NCBI GenBank assembly: GCA_910583785.1
Contig: CAJTZK010000002.1
Span: 186,001-250,000, forward strand
Direction: 5' to 3'
Length of the DNA: 64,000 nt
Source of the DNA: an uncultured Oscillibacter sp.
GTDB taxonomy: Bacteria; Bacillota; Clostridia; Oscillospirales; Oscillospiraceae
Positions 17,040-27,600 of this stretch are shown here, piece after piece; the stretch's first letter is position 1; every line of letters begins with the position of its first letter. A program made the position numbers and the translations under genes. The notes below the pieces were generated by a model. It did not search any database. It was not told where the DNA came from and saw only the letters and a list, made by a program, of their open reading frames with translations.

Positions 17040-17134
17040 GAAAACACCACCTTATCAGCCTTTTTCATTACTATCGACCTGTTGCGCTAAAAAAATAAGT
17101 AGCGGCAGCAAGTTTTTTCTGTGAGGTGTCATGA

Positions 17135-18571
17135 ATGCCTGATCTGCTCGGCGCCACCAATCCGGTACCCGGTTATGACAAGACCACCATTAACCGGAAC
17201 ATTACGGTTTCCCCGGACAACACGCAAATCCAAAATGTCCCCGACCCCAGCAAGGTCGTCCGCGCCGACGGGCGGACGGAACAGCAGGACAGCAACCTCC
17301 AGGGGGACGGCGGAATCCGGTATGATTCCAATTTCCAGACCTTCCTCCAGCGCCTGCGGGACACCCCGGGCCTGGCGGACAGCCTTGCCCGCATCTTCTC
17401 CGGACGGGAGGGCATCGTCGTCTCCTCCGGGCTCAGCGCCGGCATTGCCGAGGAGATGGCCCGGCTTCTGGAAATGATGCGGATGGACGAGAGCCAGCTC
17501 CTGGACTTCCTCCAGGGCCAGTTCAAGACCGGAACCCGCTTCGGCGGGGCCCTCTTCGCCCTGCTCCGCAGCGCCTACGCCCGGGCCGCCTCCGAGGGGG
17601 TGCGCTCGGATATCCTGCAATTCCTGAAGGCCTATGTGGACTTTGACTCCACAGCCCATATCGAGGGCAACCTCCTCCGGGACCTCCAGTCCATGGCGGA
17701 CGCCATGCCCGCCAGCTGGGCGGAGAAGCTCCGGGAGCTGACGGCCCAGCTCCAGAACGGCATCGCCGCAGGAAACCGGCAGGGAAACCTCCAGCTCCTC
17801 CAGCGGCAGATTTTCCCCTATATGTCCTCCTATGTGGAACGGACCCACGACATGGGCACCCCCCGGGCCCTTCTGACCATGCTGGCGCTGAACGTGGCCC
17901 GGTATGAAAACGGCTCCGAGGAAAAGCTGCTGGAGGGCTTCCACCAGCTCAGCGGCTACGGCACCTTGAAGGGCCAGCTGGGGGGCATCGACGACCAGTC
18001 CCTGCTGTTGCTGCTGAAGAGCCGGGGAGGCGGGGCCGAGGCTTCCAAGGCCATCGAGTTTTCCAACCAGCTGGCCGCCGCCGCCGCCCGGGCCTTCCGG
18101 GGGGAGGGCAGCGCCGAGGTGCAGCAGGCCTTCCAGAACCTCCTGGCCGCCATGCTGCTGAACGAGAGCGTTTACATGCCCATCAACCACTACCTCCTCC
18201 CCCTGGAGTGGGACGGGCGGATGCTCTTCTCCGAGCTGTGGGTGGACCCCAACGCCGAGGAGGAGCACAACCGGGGAGGCGGAGGCGGAAAGAATACCAT
18301 GCGTTTCCTCTTCAAGATGGACGTTCAGTCCCTGGGGCTGTTCGACGTCATCCTCACCGCCCAGGGGGCCGACGTGGATGTCCAGATCGCCTGCCCCGAC
18401 GCGGCGGTTCCCTTTACCAAGCAGATTGGGGACGCCGTCTCCCAGATTCTCACCCGGAACGACCTGAAGCCCGCCCGGGTGGCCGTCCGGCGGATGGACC
18501 GCCCGGTCACGCTGACCGAGGTGTTCCCCAAAATCTTTGAAGGGAAGAACAGTGTCAATGTCAAGATCTGA
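17135..18571 (+). CDS. YlqG/FliK-like flagellar-locus protein
   Basis: A 478-residue protein, largely helical, with no signal peptide. The last about 130 residues resemble a FliK-type C-terminal fold: INHYLLPLEWDGRMLFSELWV, then FKMDVQSLGLFDVILTAQG and SQILTRNDLKPARVAVRRM. The next gene, overlapping by 14 nt, is FlhX, so the pair mirrors Bacillus ylqG-ylqH. In the main system FliK and the FlhB C-terminus together switch substrate specificity; this pair may do a related, unproven job. GAGGTG precedes ATG 17135. A separate true FliK is at 61114-62238. Role is inferred from fold likeness and context. Confidence 0.65.
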   Translation: MPDLLGATNPVPGYDKTTINRNITVSPDNTQIQNVPDPSKVVRADGRTEQQDSNLQGDGGIRYDSNFQTFLQRLRDTPGLADSLARIFSGREGIVVSSGLSAGIAEEMARLLEMMRMDESQLLDFLQGQFKTGTRFGGALFALLRSAYARAASEGVRSDILQFLKAYVDFDSTAHIEGNLLRDLQSMADAMPASWAEKLRELTAQLQNGIAAGNRQGNLQLLQRQIFPYMSSYVERTHDMGTPRALLTMLALNVARYENGSEEKLLEGFHQLSGYGTLKGQLGGIDDQSLLLLLKSRGGGAEASKAIEFSNQLAAAAARAFRGEGSAEVQQAFQNLLAAMLLNESVYMPINHYLLPLEWDGRMLFSELWVDPNAEEEHNRGGGGGKNTMRFLFKMDVQSLGLFDVILTAQGADVDVQIACPDAAVPFTKQIGDAVSQILTRNDLKPARVAVRRMDRPVTLTEVFPKIFEGKNSVNVKI

Positions 18572-18902
18572 AGGAACCACCAGGGCCAAAAAAGCGGTGG
18601 CCCTGCAATACGGGCCGGGAGACTCCGCTCCGGTCATCGTGGCCTCCGGCATGGGATATATGGCGGAGAAGATCGTGGAGACCGCCGCCGACTGCGGCGT
18701 GCCCATCTATGAGGACAACTCCCTCTCCACCATCCTCACCCAGCTCCAGCTGGGGCAGGAGGTCCCGGAGAGCCTGTACCAGGCCATTGTGGAGATCTAT
18801 GTGTATTTCCTCCACTTCGACCCCACCGGAAACGTAAAGGCTCAAAAGCCCCAGGAGGAGCGCGGCCAGACGCCGCCCAGCGAAACGGAGGAAACGACAT
18901 GA
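18558..18902 (+). CDS. FlhX: stand-alone FlhB C-terminal domain protein (YlqH-like)
   Basis: This 114-residue protein matches the part of FlhB after its autocleavage site: AVALQYGPGDSAPVIVASG is like AVALRYHPDEDAAPIVLAKG in this window's FlhB. It continues with a VPIYED / VPESLYQAIVEIYVYFL pattern, but has no membrane domain and no NPTH motif. In other bacteria such FlhX proteins can replace the cleaved FlhB C-terminus in export switching. ATG 18558 was chosen; GTG 18552 with GGGAAG 5 nt upstream is an alternative. It overlaps both neighbours, so all three genes are probably translationally coupled. Confidence 0.85.
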   Translation: MSRSEGTTRAKKAVALQYGPGDSAPVIVASGMGYMAEKIVETAADCGVPIYEDNSLSTILTQLQLGQEVPESLYQAIVEIYVYFLHFDPTGNVKAQKPQEERGQTPPSETEETT

Positions 18903-19495
18903 CAGCCAACCGCACATACCTCATTCTGGACACCCAGAACCACGCCCTGGCCAACGGCGAGCTGGCCACCCCGGCGGACGCCGTCCCCATGCGGCTGAAC
19001 GTCCTGCACAACAAAGTGGACAACGTCATGGCCCACGAGGTCATCACCCTCTTCAGCTCCAGCAGCGAGGAGCCGCCCATCCAGTGCCGCATCCTCCGCC
19101 AGCGGGGAGACACGGTGCTCCTGGAAAAAATCGCCACGCTGGACCCGGAGGTCCGGCGGAACCTGCGGGTCCCGGTGAAGTTCGACACCTTCCTCTACCC
19201 GCTTCCCAGCTCCTCCTGGGGCGGGCGGCGGACGGCGAAGTCCATCGACCTCAGCTGCGGCGGCATCGCGTTCTACGCGGACTGCCAGCTGGAGCTCCAC
19301 GAGCAGATGGAAATTGTCGTCACCCCCACGGAGGAGCCGGTGATCCTGCGCTGTGAAATCTTACGGAAGCAGGAGCTGCAAAATGACCGCTTCATGTACG
19401 CCACCAAATTCGTGGACATGTGCGAGGACGAGGAGGTCGTGGTGCGGGAGGCGGTGTTCAGCCTCCAGCTGCAAAGCCGCGACGCCCAGGACTGA
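18899..19495 (+). CDS. PilZ-domain protein (c-di-GMP receptor)
   Basis: The 198-residue protein has a C-terminal PilZ domain with the RxxxR switch (R86-R90 in RRNLR) and the DLSCGG motif (117-122), fitting D/N-x-S-x-x-G. The N-terminal domain (1-80) resembles the YcgR-type partner domain. It is soluble. It overlaps flhX by 4 nt and precedes a giant SLH protein by 21 nt. YcgR-type proteins slow the motor or control secretion when c-di-GMP is bound; here the target could be flagellar (FlhX side) or surface (SLH side). Confidence 0.85.
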   Translation: MTANRTYLILDTQNHALANGELATPADAVPMRLNVLHNKVDNVMAHEVITLFSSSSEEPPIQCRILRQRGDTVLLEKIATLDPEVRRNLRVPVKFDTFLYPLPSSSWGGRRTAKSIDLSCGGIAFYADCQLELHEQMEIVVTPTEEPVILRCEILRKQELQNDRFMYATKFVDMCEDEEVVVREAVFSLQLQSRDAQD

Positions 19496-19516
19496 CGGAT
19501 CGAGGAGGAATCAGAC

Positions 19517-22500
19517 ATGACTCAGAAAACCCGCGCCCGCCGCGCTTCTATACCAGGGTCCGCCTTCCTGGCGGCCCTGGTTCTTACTGCCCTGGCCCTT
19601 TGCGCCTTTCTCACCGCCCGCCCCGCCCAGGCGGCGGAGTGGATGACCCCCTACCTGGAACAGGTCCAGGAGTGGGGCGTCATGCGGGGGGACTCCAGCG
19701 GCAACCTTCATGAGGACCGCCCCATCACCCGGGCGGAGTTTGTCACCCTGGTAAACCGGGCCTTCGGCTACACCGAGACGGGCCCCAACACCTTCGCCGA
19801 CGTACGCCCCAACGCCTGGTACGCCGAGGATATCAGCATCGCCCACCAGGCGGGCTATTTCAACGGCACCAGCCCTACCACCGCTGACCCCATGGCCCTC
19901 GTCACCCGGGAGCAGGCCGCCGTCCTCCTGGGGCGGTGCCTCCGGTTCCAGGGCGTCACGGGCGCCGCTTCCACCAGCTTCACCGACATGTACCAGATCG
20001 GCGGCTGGAGCCGCGGCCTGGTACAGGAGGCTGCGGACCTGGGCATTATCCAGGGCTATGCCGACGGCACCTTTAAGCCCGACCGCCCCATCACCCGGGG
20101 CCAGATGGCCTGCTTCCTGGTCCGCGCCCTGGGCACCCTGGTCCAGGAGCCCGGCGAACAGACTTCCGGCGGCGTGTACGGCAACCTGACCATCACCACC
20201 CCCGGAGTCAAGCTGAAGGACACCACCGTCACCGGAAACCTCTATCTCACCGGAGGCGTAGGCCTGGGCAGCGTGGAACTGGAAAACGTCACCGTCCTGG
20301 GCAAGATCATCATCTGCGGCGGCGGCGAGGCGGAGGGCGGCAAGCAGAGCGTCCTCCTGCGCAACGTCACCGCCGGGGCCCTGGAGCTGGACAGCCTCTC
20401 GGAGCAGTTCCTCTCCGTCCAGGCCGAGGGCCTTACCAATATCGGCGAGGTCACCGTCCGCACCTCCGGCTACTTAGAGGACCGGACCGAGGACGGCCTG
20501 GGCTTCCAGACCATCCGGCTGGACGGCATCGAGGACTCCCTGTTCCAGCTGGCGGGCAACATCAAGCGGGTGGTGAACATGACCCCGGGCTCCACCCTCC
20601 AGATGGCCCAGGGCGTGGCCGACGTCATCACCATGGACGAAAGAGCCGTGGACGCCAAGCTGACCATCGACGACCTGGCCTCCATCCGGGAGCTGAACCT
20701 GGACCGGGCCGCCAACGTGGACGGCCTGGGGAGCATCAGCCACCTGAACATCAACGCCCCCGGCTCCAAGGTCACCATGCTGCCGGATACCATTTACATC
20801 CGTCCCGGCATCACTGGCAACGTCTTTAACCAGGATATGAACTCCAACATCGCCGCCGAGTCCTCCGAGGACCCCCGGCTGCTGGCGGGCTATCCCAAGG
20901 TCAAGGACATCGCCCCCACCTCCGCCACTGCGGTGTTCAGCGGCAACAAGGCCGGGACCATCCACTGGGCCGTCACCGCCCTGATGGACGGCTCCCTGGG
21001 CGAGGAGGAGCTGATGAACCCCGGCTCCCACGCCAAGATTCTCCGCAGCGGCACCATCAAGGCCACCGCCTCCAAAACGGAGTTCACCGCCCGGATAACG
21101 GGCCTGACGCGGGAGGGTTCCTATTACGTCTCCGCCCTGCTGGTGGACGCCAGGGGACGGCGCAGCCCCGTGAAAATCGCCGCTTTTACCACGCCGGACG
21201 ACTCGGCCCCCAACTTCGCCACCGGCTATCCCCAGACGCCCATCCTGACGGTGGACGCCGACAACGAGCAGGTGGCCCAGATCATGGTCATGGCCACCAA
21301 GGACTGCCAAATGTACTACGCCCTCTTCCCCAAGGGCTCCGCAGCTCCCACGGCGGCGGACTTCCGCGCCGCAGCCCTGCCGGGGAACCTGGGCTACGGC
21401 ATCGTGACCCTGCGGAAGAACACGCCCTTCCTCCTCTCCCGGATCAACTCGTCCCACCTCCAGGAGCAGACCCAGTACGACCTCTATCTCTGGCTCAACG
21501 ACGCGGACAACGGGAAGAGCTCCGCCGTCCGGAAGGTCACCTTCACCACAAAGGACCTGACGCCGCCTACGATCCAGTTCCTCCGCACCAAGGCCATCGC
21601 TGCCAAGCAGGTGACCATGGAGTTCGGCCTGGATGAACCCGGCATGCTGTACTGGGCCGTCGTAAAGCAGGGCGCCAGTTTCTACAGCAGCGGCATCGAT
21701 AAGGATAACCCGGGCCTGGCTGGGCAGATTCAAATTGAAAACGGCACCGGAAGCAACGTTGTCCGCCGGGGCGGCCCCATCCGGGCGGCCAGGGCTGGCA
21801 CCGCCTATACCTTTACTATCAGCGGCCTGGAGCCCCAAACCACCTATGACCTTTACTACGTGGCCAAAGACGCCGCCGGGAACTACTGCGTTTACTCCAA
21901 GGAGCTGACGCCCCCCATGACGATCAACACCCTGGACAACGAGCCTCCCACGGTGAAGCAGCAGTTTACCAACGAACCCGAGGACAGCCCCGCCACCCGG
22001 CCCACACCCTATCCCTCCTCCACGGTTCAGCTGGTCTTCTCCGAGGTGGTGCTGGCCGCCCGGAACGAGAACGGCGAGGATTTCTTTGACAGCTTCGAAG
22101 AGGCCTATAACAACGCCCAAAGCGGCAACGCGGACTACCAGAAGGTCTTTGCCGACCTCCTCCGCAAGCACATTAAGCTCTACCGCCAGCCTGCCCGGGG
22201 AACCCCGGAACTGGTGGCCGAGCGCACGGCGGAAAACGCCGCCTCCATCGGCAACAACTGGGTCATCGACTACCGTTTTGCCACCGTCAGCCGGGACCGC
22301 ACGGGCACTGGTGAAATGACCATCGCCTTCCCCTTTAAAGAAGGGGACAAAGGGGCCAGCGCCATCAACCTGGGCAGCGGACAGTCCTACTTCTTCATTG
22401 TCTCCGATATTGCCGACAACTCCGACGGGCACAACCGGATGAAGCACAATGTCCAGACGCCCTCGAGCGGCTATAAGCTCCCCGTCTTCACCACGGTGGA

Positions 22501-24568
22501 CGCCCAGCTGGAATACCAGAAAGGCCCCCGGACCGGCCCCCTGGACGCCAGTGGAAATCCCATCGTTTTTGACATGAGTTTTACCCTGGAGCCGAAAAAT
22601 ACCGGCAATGCCGGACCGGAGACCGTGTGGGACATGATCCTCTGGTCCAAGCAGCACATCACCATTGACCTCTACCGCAAGCCCGCCAGCGGTACCTGGG
22701 AGCAAATCCTGGACGACGCCTTGTTCAACGTGACCCCGCGGAACCCCGAGGTGGGCCTCAGCCTGGCCTATACCATCTGGAAGCAGGGCGGGCAGGCCTC
22801 CCAGATCTATCCCCTCAGCGCCTTGAACTCCATGACAGAAAATGTGGACTATGGCATCGTGGTCACCAGCTTAAACGGAATTACCAACCGGAACGACTGC
22901 GCCGGAACGGTGGGCATCGACGTGGTAGTCGTCGCTAAGGACGAAAGCTCCTTGACCTCGCTGATCCAGAAATCCCTGACGCCCACGGTCTACCAAAACC
23001 ACCAAGCTACCAATGACCGGGTGGACGAGATCGGCACGCCCGTGAAAAAGTGGCCCATGGAATACACCTTCCGGGACACCCAGCCCCCCACCTTCATCAG
23101 CGATACGCCCACCATCGTCCCCAGCGACACTGGCGTCACGGTAAACTTCCTGCTCAGCCGCACGCCCAGCCATTACTATTACGTGATTGCCGAGGCCGGA
23201 GAGGTGTCCACCACCCTGTTGGACGGCACGCACATCGGCCTGAACGACCGGAATGCCTGGCTGAAACTTCCGGAGAGCGGTTACGGCATTACCGAGCCCA
23301 ACGTTTCCGCCCCTGTCAGCCTTGCCATCACCAATCCTGACGAAAGCCTGATTCACGGCAATGACCCCTATCCGGGTAAGATGGTGAACCTCTCCATCCA
23401 AAACAAGCTGGAGCCCCTCACCCCCTACATCATTTACTTCGTCCTGGAGGGCGAGTCCCAGGAGTCCACCTCCCAGGTGTACGCCTTCCGCTTCGAGACC
23501 CGCAAGGTCTCCCGCCCTGTCCTCCAGGCCACGCTGAGCAACCCCTCGGCCACGGTCAACTCCCTGAAAACCGCCCCCATCGCTGGCGGCACCAAGAAGG
23601 ACGCCGACGTCAGCTACCTGGTCATCAACGACCTGCAGGTCGGCGACATGCTGGGACGCCAGATGGACGATTATTGGGACCCCACCTACGCCCAGGCCAT
23701 GGGAATCTCCCAGGCACGGATTGAGGAGGCGGAGACCCGTTACAGGGGGCTCAGCTTCCTAGAGGCCATGGCTACCCAGTACACCATCAGCAGCGAATAC
23801 TACGGCTCGGTCTTCGACCTCTTCTGCACCCCCACTATCCAGGATGAAATCGGCTCCTGGTTCAACTCCGCGCAGACCAACGGAACCAGCATCATCAAGG
23901 TCGGTATCAAGGCGCTGCAGCTGCGCAGTTCCACCTGGCAGGAGTCGGTCAGCTGCGCCAATGAGCTGAAAAACGCCAGCGGAAGATACTGGTTCGTCGC
24001 CTGCGGCCAGGGGGACGGCTCCGCTTACGCCTTTACTGCCGCCCGGTACCTGACCAACCCCGACGCCCAGCACCCCATGGTCAACTCCATCAGCTTCGAA
24101 ACGGAAGCCTATGAAACCAAGCAGGAGGCCCTGGCCGCGCTCAACAACGGCGTCAGCGGTCCCCTCTCCATTGCCTTCGACGGCCCCCTCTCTTACGCCT
24201 ACAACGGCCGGGAGCTGATGCAGGTCGTGGATACGGACCCCGCAAACTTGCTGGGCCGGGACGGCTACATCGCCAGCTCCATCACCATTAAATCCACGAC
24301 TAACACCATCCGGCACGTTCCGCAGGTAAAGGACCTGACCGCCTATCCGCCGGGCTCCAGCCTGCCGAAGTGCAGCACCCTGTCCTTCACCGTGACAAAC
24401 GCCAAACTGGGAGCCTTCATTGAATTTGACCAGTTCCTCGCCCACGAGAACGGTAACTACGGCCAAAAGGGCCTGACCATCCGCCTCGATGTGGTGCAGG
24501 ACGCGAACGGTTTCTGGAAACCCAAGTTCATCGTCGTCACCGACGGATGGGACGCATCGGTCACTTAA
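19517..24568 (+). CDS. Giant SLH-domain surface protein with FN3-like repeats
   Basis: A 1683-residue secreted protein: signal peptide 1-40 (ending ARPAQAA), SLH repeats about 41-210 (e.g. AEFVTLVNRAFGY, GIIQGYADGTFKPDRPITRG), a repetitive strand-rich segment about 210-430 (YGNLTITTPGVKLKDTTVTG), then several fibronectin/Ig-like modules ending in phrases such as TTYDLYYVAKDAAGN. SLH repeats bind secondary cell-wall polymers, so the protein should sit on the cell surface with the repeats outward. AGGAGG precedes ATG 19517. It is the last gene of the ylqG-flhX-pilZ unit and is followed by a strong terminator. Specific role (adhesin, S-layer or sheath) is unknown. Confidence 0.8.
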   Translation: MTQKTRARRASIPGSAFLAALVLTALALCAFLTARPAQAAEWMTPYLEQVQEWGVMRGDSSGNLHEDRPITRAEFVTLVNRAFGYTETGPNTFADVRPNAWYAEDISIAHQAGYFNGTSPTTADPMALVTREQAAVLLGRCLRFQGVTGAASTSFTDMYQIGGWSRGLVQEAADLGIIQGYADGTFKPDRPITRGQMACFLVRALGTLVQEPGEQTSGGVYGNLTITTPGVKLKDTTVTGNLYLTGGVGLGSVELENVTVLGKIIICGGGEAEGGKQSVLLRNVTAGALELDSLSEQFLSVQAEGLTNIGEVTVRTSGYLEDRTEDGLGFQTIRLDGIEDSLFQLAGNIKRVVNMTPGSTLQMAQGVADVITMDERAVDAKLTIDDLASIRELNLDRAANVDGLGSISHLNINAPGSKVTMLPDTIYIRPGITGNVFNQDMNSNIAAESSEDPRLLAGYPKVKDIAPTSATAVFSGNKAGTIHWAVTALMDGSLGEEELMNPGSHAKILRSGTIKATASKTEFTARITGLTREGSYYVSALLVDARGRRSPVKIAAFTTPDDSAPNFATGYPQTPILTVDADNEQVAQIMVMATKDCQMYYALFPKGSAAPTAADFRAAALPGNLGYGIVTLRKNTPFLLSRINSSHLQEQTQYDLYLWLNDADNGKSSAVRKVTFTTKDLTPPTIQFLRTKAIAAKQVTMEFGLDEPGMLYWAVVKQGASFYSSGIDKDNPGLAGQIQIENGTGSNVVRRGGPIRAARAGTAYTFTISGLEPQTTYDLYYVAKDAAGNYCVYSKELTPPMTINTLDNEPPTVKQQFTNEPEDSPATRPTPYPSSTVQLVFSEVVLAARNENGEDFFDSFEEAYNNAQSGNADYQKVFADLLRKHIKLYRQPARGTPELVAERTAENAASIGNNWVIDYRFATVSRDRTGTGEMTIAFPFKEGDKGASAINLGSGQSYFFIVSDIADNSDGHNRMKHNVQTPSSGYKLPVFTTVDAQLEYQKGPRTGPLDASGNPIVFDMSFTLEPKNTGNAGPETVWDMILWSKQHITIDLYRKPASGTWEQILDDALFNVTPRNPEVGLSLAYTIWKQGGQASQIYPLSALNSMTENVDYGIVVTSLNGITNRNDCAGTVGIDVVVVAKDESSLTSLIQKSLTPTVYQNHQATNDRVDEIGTPVKKWPMEYTFRDTQPPTFISDTPTIVPSDTGVTVNFLLSRTPSHYYYVIAEAGEVSTTLLDGTHIGLNDRNAWLKLPESGYGITEPNVSAPVSLAITNPDESLIHGNDPYPGKMVNLSIQNKLEPLTPYIIYFVLEGESQESTSQVYAFRFETRKVSRPVLQATLSNPSATVNSLKTAPIAGGTKKDADVSYLVINDLQVGDMLGRQMDDYWDPTYAQAMGISQARIEEAETRYRGLSFLEAMATQYTISSEYYGSVFDLFCTPTIQDEIGSWFNSAQTNGTSIIKVGIKALQLRSSTWQESVSCANELKNASGRYWFVACGQGDGSAYAFTAARYLTNPDAQHPMVNSISFETEAYETKQEALAALNNGVSGPLSIAFDGPLSYAYNGRELMQVVDTDPANLLGRDGYIASSITIKSTTNTIRHVPQVKDLTAYPPGSSLPKCSTLSFTVTNAKLGAFIEFDQFLAHENGNYGQKGLTIRLDVVQDANGFWKPKFIVVTDGWDASVT

Positions 24569-24590
24569 CCGAAACACCCTGCAGCCCCCT

Positions 24591-24622
24591 GAGGGCGGGC
24601 GTCACCGCCCGCCCTCTTTTTT
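24591..24622 (+). terminator. Rho-independent terminator after the giant SLH gene
   Basis: A perfect 11-bp GC-rich stem (24591-24601 with 24606-24616, loop TCAC) is followed by TTTTTT, 22 nt after the stop. Confidence 0.92.
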
Positions 24623-24649
24623 GTTTTTTGGTAAAGGAGTGTATGTTTT

Positions 24650-27600
24650 ATGAAATCTCGTTTCCTTCGCCGGGCCGGGGCCCTGCTGCTGGCCCTGGCG
24701 CTGGCGTGCTCCCTGCTGGCCGTTCCGGCGGCAGCGTCTCCCGCCACCTCCATGAGCCTTCAGCCAGACAAGCTGGCCCTGGAGGTTGGCGGCGGAACCT
24801 CCACCCTCACGCTAGTCCCTGACCCGGCAGACGCGGACCTCCCGGCGGCTCTTACCTGGAGTTCTTCCAATCCCGGCGCCGCAACCGTTGATCAGGATGG
24901 AAAGGTTACCCCTGTTGCCGAGGGAAGCACTACCATCACTGTCACCGCGACGGATGGAAGCGGCCTCAGCGCTACCGCTACGGTTGAGGTAACAGCCCCC
25001 GCCTCCCCCACCGTCACGGGAGTAACCGTAAGCCCCAATACGGCCAGCGTTGCCGCTGGCAGTTCCACGAAGCTGTCCGCCTCTGTCCAGCCCTCCGGCG
25101 TTAACCAATCCGTCAAATGGTCCGTTGAGCCCAGTTCCTCTCCTGTTACCGTAAGCGGCGGGACGGTTTCCGTTCCATCCAGCACACCCGCCGGAAGCGT
25201 CACCATCCGGGCAACCTCTATGGAAGACCCCTCAAAGTCCGGCACCTGCACCCTCACGATTACCCCTTCCACTCCCGTGACCCCTCCCAGCTCCAACATC
25301 AGCCTGACGCTGGACCGGACTTCCCTCAGTCTTGCCCCCGGCGAAAGCGCCACCCTGGACCCGGAGGTAAAGGGGACCACCAACCAGTACGTCACCTGGG
25401 AATCTGAAAAAAACTCCGTTGTGACCGTAACCACCAACGGCAAAGTCACCGCCAGTAAAAACGCCTCGCCGGGGCAAACCGTCACCATCACCGCCTATGC
25501 CGCTGCGGACCCCCGGGCCACCGCCTTCTGCGTCGTCTCCATTGTGGAGCCCCGGGCTCCCCAGGTCACAGGCGTATCCATCACCAATCCCATGACCAAC
25601 GAGTTCAAATTCCTGGATCCCGGAAAAACCTTCCAGCTCAATGCCTCCGTCACCCCCTCCGATGCCCTTGAAGAGGACAAAACGGTCACCTGGAGCTCTA
25701 GCGACTCCTCCGTGGCTACAGTCTCCCAAGACGGCACCGTCAAAGGCGTCTCCCCCGGTTCCGCTGTCATCCGCGCCCAGGCCGGCGGGTCTGATGGTCC
25801 CACCGCCATCCGGGAAATCGAGGTCTCCGGCCTCCTGCTGAGCTATGTGAAGAAATCCACCTCCGGCAGCAAGGGGGAAACCATCCAGCTCCGGGAAGAC
25901 AGTGTGGTGGATATCTTCCAATACCGGGACATCAGCGTCATCCCCGACGCCTACGGCAACGCGAAATCCAAAACCATCAACTGGGAAAGCAGCAACAACT
26001 CCGTCGCCCAAGTGGTCAGCGGACGGGTCACCGCCAATTATCCCGGCACGAACGCCATCATCAAAGCTACCGTAGCTGGAACCAGCTACAGCGCCAGCTT
26101 CAAAGTCACCGTTTCCGAGGACGTCGCCCAAGCCGTCACCGTCAACATGGGCTCCGAGCCCACCTATTCCTTCTCCGGCATCCTGAGCGAGCTGAACAGC
26201 CGCTCCCAGTCCAAGGCCGGAGGCCCCCTGGACTGCGTCTACAGCCTGAAGGTCTCCACCAAAAACGGCGTGCTCTACTACAAGTACGCCTCCCCCGAGA
26301 CCCCGGGCCATGGCGTGGGCGGCACGGAGCGGTATTATTACCAGCCCTCCGGCCAGGGCCAGATGGCCCTGCGGGACGTAACCTTCGTTCCCCTGCCGGG
26401 CTTTGACGGCACCGCCGTGGTGGACTACAACGCCGTCTCCACCATCGGCACCACCTTCTCCGGCACCATCCGCATCGAGGCCACGGCCACCGGGGACGTC
26501 AGCTACTCCACGGCGGTGGACCAGCCCGTCTCCTTCGCGGCGGAGCACTTCTCCGCCGTCTGCAAGGGCCGCACTGGCCGGGCCATCAGCTACGTCACCT
26601 TCGGCCTGCCCTCCTCCAGCCGGGGCACCCTCTACTTCAACTACAGCCCCGGCGGCCAGTACTCCCCCAAGGTGAACAACTCCACCCGTTACTACGCCTC
26701 CAGCAACCCCTCCCTGGACAACATCACCTTTGTCCCGGCCAAGGGTTACACAGGAGACGTGGATATCCCCTACCGCTGCACCGACAGCTCCGGCGCCTCC
26801 TACAGCGGCACCGTCCGGGTCCGGGTCTACGGAGCCAACGGAGAGGGCAGCGGAAACGTGGAGTACTCCACCGGGCGGAACCAGCGGAAGCTCCTGAACG
26901 CCTCCGATTTCAACAACGCCTGCCAGCAGGCCACCAACGGCACCCTGAACTACATCCGCTTCAACAGCCTGCCCGCCTCCAGCGCCGGAACCCTGTACCT
27001 GAACTACCGCAACAGCTCCAGCACGAAGGTCACCACCGGGCGGAACTACTACCGCAGCGGCACGCCCCGGATTTCCGACATCACCTTCGTGCCCTCCTCG
27101 GGCTACAGCGGCACCGTCACCATCCCCTTCACGGGCACCACCACTGGCGGAACCACCTTCTCCGGCGACCTCATCCTCCATGTGGACGACGGCGCGGGAA
27201 CGGTGCACTACAACACCCCTAAAAACCAGCCCGTCACCTTTGGTTCCGGGGAGTTCAACGACGCCTGCCGCGGCATCACCGGGGACGTCCTGGATTACCT
27301 CCGCTTTACCAGCCTCCCCTCTTCCGGCACGGGCACCCTCTACTATAACTACCACAGCTCCTCCAGTTCCCGGGTCTCCACTGGCACCGACTACCACAGG
27401 AGCGGCTCCCCCTCCCTTTCCAACATCACCTTTGTCCCCGCCTCGGGCTACACTGGCACCGTCACCATCCCCTTCACCGGGTATGACGAGGACCACGTCC
27501 GTTTCAACGGCACCGTCACCATCTCTGTGGGAAGCGGCAGCGGCCAGACCATCACCTACTCCGCCTCCGTCAACAGCTTCGTCCGGTTCAACGCTTCGGA

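Noticed and set aside
17065..17082. GTCGATAG on the minus strand upstream of cheA, like a SigD -10
   Set aside because: No acceptable -35 at the right distance; left uncalled.
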